Shown here piece after piece: positions 44,131-51,821 of a stretch of DNA of 64,000 nt. This DNA comes from an uncultured Bacteroidota bacterium. GTDB taxonomy: Bacteria; Bacteroidota; Bacteroidia; Chitinophagales; Chitinophagaceae. Position numbers and translations under genes: made by a program. Under the pieces are notes generated by a model that was not told where the DNA came from, searched no databases, and worked only from the letters and a program-made list of their open reading frames with translations. The DNA lies in contig CAIVKC010000019.1 in assembly GCA_903906365.1 (NCBI GenBank), positions 1-64,000 on the forward strand, given 5' to 3'. How positions within the stretch are numbered: position 1 is the stretch's first letter; every line of letters starts with the position of its first letter.

Positions 44131-46092
44131 TTACGAAGGTATTTTCTGGTTGACTAGGAAATAAACGATCCGGCAGGCATGACCCCGGCTTCCGGGATGA
44201 TGTTCCCCCTCCATCCGCAGGCGAAGCAGGTGTCTTTTGTTTTTCAGTGACCCGCTCAGCAGGATATACCAGGGAAGGTGAAGCTGTGCGCTCCAGGGGG
44301 TAAACAGGTCCGTACGGCGGAAAGGCCCGTTGTCCACTGACCAGGACAGGATACCGGCATCGGGGCCCGAAACCAGGCAAAGCCCGATGGCCTTGCCTTC
44401 AAAAGGCAGGGTCAGGGTGGCCCCGGGATGGTCTGTCACCATCATGGGCCTGTGCACAAACCCTTCCCGGGTCGGAACCCGATCGGAGGGCAGCCAGTCG
44501 GCTGCCAGCGTCCAGCCGGGGCCGGGCCGCGCCATGCTGACCGGGTAATACCTGCCGCCTTCAAAATTATTTGGGTCCAGCGGGGCAGCGGGCATATAGG
44601 CCGCCGGTCCCCCGGGGGCGGCGGGCAGGTCACAGCGTTCCAGGAGCCTGGAAATGGCGGCAAAATAGAGCTCCTGGCCGAAAGGGGAGGGATGGAGGTC
44701 CCTGAAATCGTCCTGCCAGGAGAATTCTCCGAGCTTCATCTTTTGGTAGACCTCCCCTGCCAGGTTGATGGAGGGCAGCTGGTAATAACCGGCCACTATT
44801 TCCTGATTATGTACTTCTGCCGGTATTATTCCCCGGCTATAGTCCTGCGTTTTTTCCGGGTCGGCAAAAGCCATCATTACCACATCGGCCCGCGGATTGT
44901 TTTTTCGTATCTGCCGCACAATGCCTTCCAGGGCCCTGAGCTGGGTGAGGCTGTCTGTGCCGTTGGCCCGGTCGTTTACCGCGGCTTCCACAAAAAGCAG
45001 GTCAATTTTGCCGCTGTCCAGCAGGTCTCTTTGCAGGCGGAAGGCATGGGGGAGGCTTCCCAGGGAAGGAATACCCGCTGCCAGGAAGCGGAAGCGGGTT
45101 TGGGGAAATCGCTCTGTTAACCAGCGGCACACCTTGTCCCTCCAACCGGGATTGTAGGTGATTGAGCCGCCCAGGAAGGCAACCGTGCAGGGCTGTTTTG
45201 ACCCGAAGACCCGCCAGGCATTGGGCAAACCGTCGCGTACATTCATGAAGGAATCCGGCGGAACGGACTGCCGCAGGGGGTAGGAGGCCTTTTCCAGCAG
45301 AGAGGCCCACCACTGCGCATGCGGGATGGGAAAATGATGGCCGCCGAGTTCCTGCGGACCCTGGGTTACCGGGTAGACCAGGGCCGGGCCGCCGAGTTCC
45401 TCATAGCGGCGCACCAGTGGAAAAGTGTTTTCATCATTGGGTACGATGCTGTCCTTCGCACCGATGATATGTATCAGGGGCACCCTGAAGGAGGCCAGGC
45501 CTTCCAGGTCATCGAGGGGATTATCCTTATAGGACAGGGCCTGTTGCTCGGTCATTCCCATGACCTCCAGCAGCTGCTTCCAGGAATCAGGAGCGCCCTG
45601 GCCCCTTCCCTTTCCGCCCGGCCAGCTGCGTATATCACAGACCGGGGCCTCCCCATAGATGGCCGTTATCTTATCGGGGTGCCTCCTGGCCCAGCCGTAA
45701 GCGTATAGTCCGCCCCGGCTCACCGCTTCCAGGGCGACCCGGGGGGCCAGCGACAGGCTGTCGACGAGGTAGCGGTAAAACCGGTCCCAGATCTGCATCG
45801 CATAAGGGCTTCCGTACTGGTCATCCACGCTCACATAGCCGATGTGGAATCCCCTGGAGAGCAACAGGCTGTCCATCTCCGTATGCCAGTCGGGAAAGGA
45901 GGCCCTCCATACCCAGGGGTTGCCGGGAAGGGGTTTTGCAGGACGGACCGTATAGGCAAGGTGACCGCCTATAATATGATAGCTCCGCTCAAATCCCTTC
46001 CACCGGTCGGATGCCGGGACGGGGTCCTGCTGCTGGCATTGGCCGGCCAGACTGCAGCAGGCCAGCAACAGGGGCAGTATCAATATGCGCAT
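44131..46092 (-). CDS. Two-domain esterase: alpha/beta hydrolase fused to SGNH hydrolase
   Basis: 653 residues with signal peptide (MRILILPLLLACCSLAGQCQ), possibly lipidated. Residues about 30-290 form an alpha/beta hydrolase: nucleophile elbow AVSRGG with Ser125, acid in GAKDSIVPND (Asp214 or Asp220) and His in GGHHFP. Residues about 300-480 form an SGNH esterase: block I FLGGSIT with Ser310, AAVNDR with Asn373, and DLHPSPFG with Asp465 and His467. A C-terminal beta-sandwich (about 500-650) follows. Both triads look complete. Such fusions remove ester groups, for example acetyl, from polysaccharides. Middle gene of an operon with the aminotransferase-fold enzyme (23 bp) and GH29 (32 bp). Confidence 0.85.
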   Translation of the reverse strand: MRILILPLLLACCSLAGQCQQQDPVPASDRWKGFERSYHIIGGHLAYTVRPAKPLPGNPWVWRASFPDWHTEMDSLLLSRGFHIGYVSVDDQYGSPYAMQIWDRFYRYLVDSLSLAPRVALEAVSRGGLYAYGWARRHPDKITAIYGEAPVCDIRSWPGGKGRGQGAPDSWKQLLEVMGMTEQQALSYKDNPLDDLEGLASFRVPLIHIIGAKDSIVPNDENTFPLVRRYEELGGPALVYPVTQGPQELGGHHFPIPHAQWWASLLEKASYPLRQSVPPDSFMNVRDGLPNAWRVFGSKQPCTVAFLGGSITYNPGWRDKVCRWLTERFPQTRFRFLAAGIPSLGSLPHAFRLQRDLLDSGKIDLLFVEAAVNDRANGTDSLTQLRALEGIVRQIRKNNPRADVVMMAFADPEKTQDYSRGIIPAEVHNQEIVAGYYQLPSINLAGEVYQKMKLGEFSWQDDFRDLHPSPFGQELYFAAISRLLERCDLPAAPGGPAAYMPAAPLDPNNFEGGRYYPVSMARPGPGWTLAADWLPSDRVPTREGFVHRPMMVTDHPGATLTLPFEGKAIGLCLVSGPDAGILSWSVDNGPFRRTDLFTPWSAQLHLPWYILLSGSLKNKRHLLRLRMEGEHHPGSRGHACRIVYFLVNQKIPS

Positions 46093-46115
46093 ATTCCTTT
46101 TTTTGTGGCAGACCC

Positions 46116-47474
46116 CTAAGGGGCAATGACAGCGGTTTCCGCTGCCAGGGCGGTATCCAGTACGGATAGGGCTTTTTGAAGTTCCTCCCGGGTGATGGTG
46201 AGCGGAGGACTCAGCTGTAGCACATTTCCCTGCGATACCTTAAAACTCAGCCCGTTTTTCAGACAGCTGTACATGATCCGGCCCGCTTCCTCTATGGCTT
46301 TGACTTTGGTAGACCGGTCCCTGACCAGTTCGATGCCCCAGAGCAGCCCGATACCCCGCACATCGCCGATCAGCCGATATTTGTTCTTCAGTTCCCCGAG
46401 GGCCTCTGCCATGAAGGCACTGTCGGCTTGTACCTTTTCCAGCAGCTTATGGGATTGCAGGTATTCGATCAAAGCCAGGCCCGCCGCACAACCCAACGGG
46501 CTTTTTTCATGGGTATAATGGCCCAGGGAAACATCCCCTGCAATATTATAGCTATCTTTTGTAACCATGGCCGCAAAGGGAATGATTCCCCCGCCCAGGC
46601 CTTTTCCCAGGCAAAGTATATCGGGTGAGATGCCGTAATGCTCAAAGGCGAACATGGTGCCCGTCCTGCCAAAGGCAATGGGGATTTCATCCAGGATCAG
46701 CAGCACCCCATAGCGGTCGCAGATCTCACGGACCCGCTGCCAGAAGCCCCTGGAAGGAATCTGGACATCGGTATTGCGAATGGTTTCTGCAATAAAAGCC
46801 CCTACCTGGCTGTCCTGCTGCAGGATTTTTTCCAGTTCGTCGGCATAGGAGGTGTCATCCGCCTGCGGGGTAAATACCGACCGGTAGTGCACGGGCTGCG
46901 GGATGTTTTTGGTTTCCGGTACCAGGGTGCCCATGTATTTTTTGAACTGGTTTTCCCCGCCAACGGCAATGGCGTCCATCGATGCCCCGTGAAAGGAGTC
47001 CGACAGGGAAACCACCCGGTGGCGGCCGGTAACTACCCTGGCCAGTTTCAGGGCCATGCCGACCACGCTGGTACCGCCGGGGGCGAATAAAACGCGGTTC
47101 AGTGCCTGGGGCAGCAGGGACACCAGTTTTCCGGCAAAATCTATGGCCGTGGTATTGGTGAACCGGCGTGGACAGAAGGGCAGGGTATCCATCTGCTGCT
47201 TCACCCGCTCGATGACAAAGGGGTTTCGGTGTCGGATCTGGTGGACATTGTTGCCATGGAAGTCCATGTATCTTTTACCAAGGGTGTCGGTTAAGTAGAT
47301 CCCCTCTGCCGCGGCGATGACATCCAGGCAGGGGGTGGACAGCGATTGGTGCATAAACAGGTCTTCATCTTTTTTGAGCAGTTCCAGGGTCGCAGAATCG
47401 GCCACCTCGTACCAGGCCTGCCTGGACGGGGAGAAATTGACGTCCCCTTCAATGAGTAAACTCTCTTGGTTCAT
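46116..47474 (-). CDS. Class-III PLP aminotransferase-fold enzyme, PbfA-like
   Basis: 452 residues, full length for class-III aminotransferases. PLP lysine is Lys291 in LGKGLGGG, the pyridine-nitrogen Asp is Asp262 in LLILDEIPIAFGRTG, and FHGASMDA contributes aromatic stacking. The opening EGDVNFSPSRQAWYE, the block HQSLSTPCL, and RRFTNTTAIDFA are reminiscent of (R)-1-hydroxy-2-aminoethylphosphonate ammonia-lyase (PbfA), often mis-annotated as an aspartate aminotransferase. No other phosphonate gene is in the window, so an aminotransferase or ammonia-lyase acting on another amino compound is equally possible. Cytoplasmic; first gene of an operon with two secreted hydrolases, an unexpected combination. 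Confidence 0.8.
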   Translation of the reverse strand: MNQESLLIEGDVNFSPSRQAWYEVADSATLELLKKDEDLFMHQSLSTPCLDVIAAAEGIYLTDTLGKRYMDFHGNNVHQIRHRNPFVIERVKQQMDTLPFCPRRFTNTTAIDFAGKLVSLLPQALNRVLFAPGGTSVVGMALKLARVVTGRHRVVSLSDSFHGASMDAIAVGGENQFKKYMGTLVPETKNIPQPVHYRSVFTPQADDTSYADELEKILQQDSQVGAFIAETIRNTDVQIPSRGFWQRVREICDRYGVLLILDEIPIAFGRTGTMFAFEHYGISPDILCLGKGLGGGIIPFAAMVTKDSYNIAGDVSLGHYTHEKSPLGCAAGLALIEYLQSHKLLEKVQADSAFMAEALGELKNKYRLIGDVRGIGLLWGIELVRDRSTKVKAIEEAGRIMYSCLKNGLSFKVSQGNVLQLSPPLTITREELQKALSVLDTALAAETAVIAP

Positions 47475-47843
47475 ACCGGTTACGGGAATCTGATTCCCTT
47501 TTTTTTAAAGGATGGCAGGATCGGCTCCTGGTCCTGTTTTTCCTGCTGCGGCACCCGACTGGTGACCCGGAAAGGGTTGACCTTCCGGGTTGACCAGCCG
47601 GCGGGCTTTTGTAAGGCCCGCCGGCAGCGGCACAGGGCAGGGGCCCTGAGGCCCGGCGCTCCATTTGCCGCATGGCGGAGCCAAACCGCGCTAAAAATAA
47701 GGAACTCCCGGGTAAAAAAAGATGATTGGTATCGCGGGCCCGGTCGGGGCCCTGAGGACCTGTGCAGTATGGCAGCGCCTGATTCCCCAAAGAGGGCCTC
47801 CGCCCGCCTGCGGCATGACAAACCGGGGCCCGGATGGCAGGGG
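47475..47843. other. Non-coding gap with tandem hairpins
   Basis: A 369-bp gap between two minus-strand genes. It holds two strong stem-loops (listed as a terminator) and a repeat of GGGTTGACC, also near the hairpins. The open frames crossing it show no coding character. Confidence 0.5.
47566..47625 (-). terminator. Tandem hairpins, candidate terminator region of the T9SS gene
   Basis: CCCGGAA (47566-47572) pairs with TTCCGGG (47583-47589); next, GCCGGCGGGC (47597-47606) pairs perfectly with GCCCGCCGGC (47616-47625) around a nine-base loop. They lie downstream of the minus-strand T9SS-protein gene and upstream of the aminotransferase-fold gene. No clear U-tract follows on either strand. Confidence 0.45.
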
Positions 47844-49079
47844 CTATTCGAGTTTTTCGGCAAAGACCGTCTTTTGAAGCGGACCCGCGCTCACCCGGAT
47901 GCAGTAGCGTCCTTTTGCCCAGGCGGTAAAATCCGGCATCGGTGGGTAGTTGGAGCCCTTTTTCAGGGCCAGGGACATGCGGCAAACCACCAGGCCGCGA
48001 ATATCGGTCACCGTTATAAACACGGGGGCATCCTGCTGCAGGGTAATAACCACCTGCGGTCTTTCGCGGAAGGGATTGGGATATACGCGCAATCCCGGCT
48101 GTCCGGACTGGGAGGCGGCAAAGGGTACCACCGGGCTCATCGTATAATGGCCGTCGAGGTCCGGCATTTTAAGCCGGTAATAATACATCCCCGGGGAAAG
48201 TGCGTCCACCGCATCCCGGAACTCGTACCCCTGCCCGAAATCAGCGCTGTCCCTGGGGGCTACCCATCCAATCCTGGAAAAGATATGACCATCCGCGCTC
48301 CGCTGCACTTCAAAACCCGCCAGTTTCTCCTGCATGGAGGTCCTCCAGGTCAGCAGGAAATCCTCCCCCTGTCTGCTGCCCTGGAAATCGGTGAGGAGCA
48401 GGGGCAGTGAAATGGCATTGTTGATGCTGATATCATCCACCATTTCATAGGAGATCCTGGCCGAACTGGTGGCGGCCTGGGTAAACCTGAATTCATCCAC
48501 ATTGGCAAAAGAGGCGTTGGAACCCACGTCCATTTTGGTCCATACATTACCGGCTATTCCGGTGATGGTGAGCGTCGCCCCGGATACGGCCAATCCTTTT
48601 TTGTATCCCGTTATGATCATATCGGCGGTGCCTCCTGAAACTATGTTAAGCCGCAGGTATACATACTGCAGGGAAAAGCCGGAGGAGTCATCGGATCTAA
48701 CCCCGACGCTTTGGACATACCGGCCCCCCAGCAGGCTGTTGAGCCGTATACAGTAATCCGATACACCCCCGTTGTCTGCGCCGGCGGTCGTGGCAGACAT
48801 ACTGACCAACGAGGTAATGAAGGTGGATATGGAAAAATCCCAGCCCGAAGCCAGAATCCCGGTGGCATTGCCGGAGTTTCCGACATTGAGCGAATAGCCC
48901 GGGCCAAGGGTCGTACCCAGCAGGGAGCCTGCAGCACTGAAATTATCATTGAAATTGGTTAGGCCGGTGGCAGGGGTGGTAGCCGCCTGCAGGAGACCCG
49001 GGACCAACAGGCAGCAGCCTGCTGCCATTGCCCAGGTCCGAAGGGCCTGTTTTAAAAGAAGGGAAGAAAGGGTTTTCAT
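47844..49079 (-). CDS. Secreted protein with type IX secretion sorting domain
   Basis: 411 residues with an N-terminal signal peptide (to about QAATT) and a C-terminal Por-secretion tail: LRVYPNPFRERPQVVITL, VFITVTDIRGLVV and a final basic-rich strand, the hallmark of T9SS cargo. The middle comprises a Ser/Thr/Gly-rich beta-sandwich (residues 40-220, resembling a lectin or LamG-like fold: FNDNFSAAGSLLGTTLG) and a fibronectin-like segment (LTDFQGSRQGEDFLLTWRTSMQEKLAGFEVQRSADG), a module commonly placed just before the tail. No catalytic motif is evident. Probably a surface or released binding protein, and it shows that the organism has a type IX secretion system. Confidence 0.82.
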   Translation of the reverse strand: MKTLSSLLLKQALRTWAMAAGCCLLVPGLLQAATTPATGLTNFNDNFSAAGSLLGTTLGPGYSLNVGNSGNATGILASGWDFSISTFITSLVSMSATTAGADNGGVSDYCIRLNSLLGGRYVQSVGVRSDDSSGFSLQYVYLRLNIVSGGTADMIITGYKKGLAVSGATLTITGIAGNVWTKMDVGSNASFANVDEFRFTQAATSSARISYEMVDDISINNAISLPLLLTDFQGSRQGEDFLLTWRTSMQEKLAGFEVQRSADGHIFSRIGWVAPRDSADFGQGYEFRDAVDALSPGMYYYRLKMPDLDGHYTMSPVVPFAASQSGQPGLRVYPNPFRERPQVVITLQQDAPVFITVTDIRGLVVCRMSLALKKGSNYPPMPDFTAWAKGRYCIRVSAGPLQKTVFAEKLE

Positions 49080-49263
49080 CTAAGGGTTGGACGATCATTT
49101 TTAGTCACGAATCTCCCCGGCGCAAAGCAAAGACGCAGGCCGGCAGAACCGGCTCATACAGGGCATTCGTGTGGTCCGGCGGACAAAATAGGGAACGATC
49201 CCCGAATCTGCGGGCCTTGCTGCGGGAGAGTTTGGATTTTACCGGAATACGATTAGTATCCTT

Positions 49264-49297
49264 TACAATAAACCCCCCGAATCCGGGGGGTATTGTA
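49264..49297 (-). terminator. Bipartite hairpin downstream of the dehydrogenase-cytochrome c gene
   Basis: TACAATA (49264-49270) pairs with TATTGTA (49291-49297), and CCCCCCG (49273-49279) pairs with CGGGGGG (49284-49290), leaving a tetraloop and an AA bulge. It lies about 70 bp after the stop of the minus-strand dehydrogenase gene, as expected for a terminator, but without a clear U-tract. It may also act on the T9SS gene's 5' region. Confidence 0.5.
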
Positions 49298-49366
49298 GGC
49301 GTAATTTAGATGGTCCGCAAGCGGGTTCTGCCGCGGAGGGATTCCTTTGCCTGGCAAACAGGCTCC

Positions 49367-51622
49367 TTATTTTTTACTACCGGCCTTCTTCCAGGCATCC
49401 AGCTCTTCCAGGGTCCAGGGCGAATTCCTGTCTGCGGTTTTTTTACGCAAGTCCCGGACTTCGTCGGGGTCTACGGGATGTGCCCGGTTGCCAAAACTGT
49501 TCCGGATATAACTGACTACCGAGGCGATGTAATGGTCGTTATGTTCCTGCTGGGGTTGCATGATATCGGGGTATTGCTGATGATCCACCGGCCCTTTGAG
49601 GCCGTGAAGCACGATGTTGAGCAGGATATCCTTGTCCCCGTTCACCCGGGGGGAGCCCGCCAGCGGCGGCGCAAGCCGGGTTGCGATGCCCCGGCCGTCG
49701 ATTCCGTGACAGGTGGCGCAGAGCTGCTTGAAGTTGACCGAACCTTCGTAGACCAGGTCCCTGTCTTCCCCGTCCATGCCCATGGTGGCGGCCCGAAGGG
49801 CGGCCAGGGATTCATCTTCAGCCTGCAGGCTGCGGGTGACCGCCTTTTCCATGAATAAGTTGCCGGAGTTATCCCTGCGCAGTTCCCGGAGCAGTGCCGC
49901 CGTCGCCGGCTCCCGGCTGTACCTCATGGAGAGGGCCAGCTGGATCCTGACCCCCGGATCGGGGTCTGTTTTCAGGGCCTGCAGGGCAGTATATACCGGG
50001 TGGCTTTTAGCGCGCAGGAAGTTTTCACTGATGCGTATAGCCGCTTTTCTGACTTCTGCGTCCTCGTCCCGGAGGGCTGCTGCCAGGATGGATTCGTTGA
50101 CGGCATGCAGGCCGTCCAGGGTCCAGAGCGCGTGCAGCCGGGTGATGGGGCCGGGCCTTTTTTTCCAGAAGGCCAGTTTATCCAGAAAGGTATGGGAGGG
50201 CAATGCCAGCTCCTTAAGTGCTTCCGTTACGGACTGGTCGCCCCGGAGGACCAGCAGCCGCTGTGCATTATCCCGCCACCAGCCGTTGGGATGGGACAGG
50301 TAGTCCACCAGTTGGGAGGAGGCGGCCTTCAGGAGCTGTGGCCTGGGGCCGGGCCGAAAGCCGTCATGCACGACCCGGTAGATCCTGCCACGGCCGGTAT
50401 GGGTATCCAGCCCTTTTCGTTTTATCTGCGGATAGATATAACTGTCAGGCTGGGTCCAGGCACTCTCCTGGATGATGCCATGATACATATCCACAATATA
50501 GAGGCATCCGTCCGGCCCGGTGGCCGTATTGACGGGCCGGAAATTCATGTCCGTGGATGCCAGGAATTCCCGGTTCTCATAGGCATTTTTCAGGATGGAC
50601 TCCCCATTGCTGTCCACCAGGATGGCCCTTCTTATCAGGCGGCCGACCGGTTCGCAGATGAAGAGGTTGTCCTGCAGGGCCTGGGGCAGGCGGTCGCCCC
50701 GGAATACGGACTGACCGCAGGAAGCGGTAAAATGGTTGAGGGTACTGTCCGGCCGGAGTCTTTCTTGTCCGCCCTGCACATCGGGGGTGGCGGTGATGGG
50801 CCATACCTCGTTGAAATTGCCTGCCAGCTGGTTATCGAAATCCAGTTCGCCATACTGGGGGTTTTCCTGGAAATTCAGGGCGGCGACCTCTCCCCCGGCG
50901 GAAGAAAAAAACAGCCGGCCATAATTATTGAACGTGAGCCCCCACTGACCGTCCGGGGTCGTCTCCAGGGTATCGGCAACGAGGTTGCCCTGGCTATAAC
51001 GGTAACGCACCGGGTTTTTGGTCACGTAGATCCAGTTGTCAATATTCCAGACCAGTCCGCTTTTCTGGTGTTCCAGGTTTGCGTCATCGGGGGAGTCGTT
51101 GTGGTATACGAGCCTTTTTTCGTCCGCCTTTCCGTCCCCGTTGGTGTCCCGGTAGCTGTATAAATTGTTGCTGTAGGTCTCCGATACCACCAGCCGGTCT
51201 CCCAGGGGCAGCATCATGCGCGGGAGTACCAGGCTGTCAATGAAGACGGTATGCTTATCCATCCTGCCATCCCCGTTGGTATCTTCCAGGATGGTGATGC
51301 GGCAGATGGGCAGCCGTTCCCCGGTGCCTTTGATGTCCTGCATGTAGGAGCGCATTTCAGCCACAAACATGCGCCCGTTGGCGTCCCAGACTATGGCGAC
51401 GGGTTCCTCTATATCGGGTTCGCCCGCCACCAGTTCCAGGTGATAGCCGGCGGGCAGGTGCATGGTTTTCATGCTCTGGGCTGCGCTGAGGTAGTCCGGT
51501 GAAGGGTTCGGGTCAATTTTTTCCGGCCTTGCCGGGGCGGCTGCGTCCTGCTGGTTCTGCGAGCAGGCATGTAAAACCAGCATGCAGACAAGGGCTGCAG
51601 CCGCATTCAGCATCATCTTCAT
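49367..51622 (-). CDS. Lipoprotein beta-propeller dehydrogenase with HEAT repeats and cytochrome c
   Basis: 751 residues from the ATG at 51622, which starts a lipoprotein signal ending VLHAC. Residues about 40-420 form a PQQ-dehydrogenase-like propeller of the membrane-bound dehydrogenase type seen in Planctomycetes and Bacteroidota (MHLPAGYHLELVAGEPDIEEPVAIVWDANGRMFVAEM, DTNGDGRMDKHTVF, GPDGCLYIVDMYHGIIQ). Helical HEAT-type repeats follow (about 450-620), then a class I cytochrome c with the heme-attachment motif CATCH and a likely distal Met in DIMQPQQEH. Family members probably oxidise sugars or alcohols in the periplasm and pass electrons to the heme. The substrate is unknown. Confidence 0.85.
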   Translation of the reverse strand: MKMMLNAAAALVCMLVLHACSQNQQDAAAPARPEKIDPNPSPDYLSAAQSMKTMHLPAGYHLELVAGEPDIEEPVAIVWDANGRMFVAEMRSYMQDIKGTGERLPICRITILEDTNGDGRMDKHTVFIDSLVLPRMMLPLGDRLVVSETYSNNLYSYRDTNGDGKADEKRLVYHNDSPDDANLEHQKSGLVWNIDNWIYVTKNPVRYRYSQGNLVADTLETTPDGQWGLTFNNYGRLFFSSAGGEVAALNFQENPQYGELDFDNQLAGNFNEVWPITATPDVQGGQERLRPDSTLNHFTASCGQSVFRGDRLPQALQDNLFICEPVGRLIRRAILVDSNGESILKNAYENREFLASTDMNFRPVNTATGPDGCLYIVDMYHGIIQESAWTQPDSYIYPQIKRKGLDTHTGRGRIYRVVHDGFRPGPRPQLLKAASSQLVDYLSHPNGWWRDNAQRLLVLRGDQSVTEALKELALPSHTFLDKLAFWKKRPGPITRLHALWTLDGLHAVNESILAAALRDEDAEVRKAAIRISENFLRAKSHPVYTALQALKTDPDPGVRIQLALSMRYSREPATAALLRELRRDNSGNLFMEKAVTRSLQAEDESLAALRAATMGMDGEDRDLVYEGSVNFKQLCATCHGIDGRGIATRLAPPLAGSPRVNGDKDILLNIVLHGLKGPVDHQQYPDIMQPQQEHNDHYIASVVSYIRNSFGNRAHPVDPDEVRDLRKKTADRNSPWTLEELDAWKKAGSKK

Positions 51623-51821
51623 GGAAAATAGTATTAGTGCGCGTGTAAAAAAATTCCGTTCCCGGGTGACTCCGGGCTTTTCTGACAGGTTTCCCTGAGC
51701 CCGCATCCGTCCCGGGCCGGGTGCATATTTTTAGGAGATAAGTTTCTTTTTTCCGGCTCGTGGCCGCCCTCCGGCGGCCGGGCTCCAAAACAGCACGGCT
51801 CACCCGCCCCGGAAGGGCAAT

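Noticed and set aside
47466-48410. 314-codon plus-strand open frame
   Set aside because: Runs antisense through the T9SS-protein gene and the hairpin gap; no coding character.
50000-51163. 387-codon plus-strand open frame
   Set aside because: Lies antisense inside the propeller dehydrogenase gene; its composition follows the GC-rich third positions of the real gene and no family motif appears.
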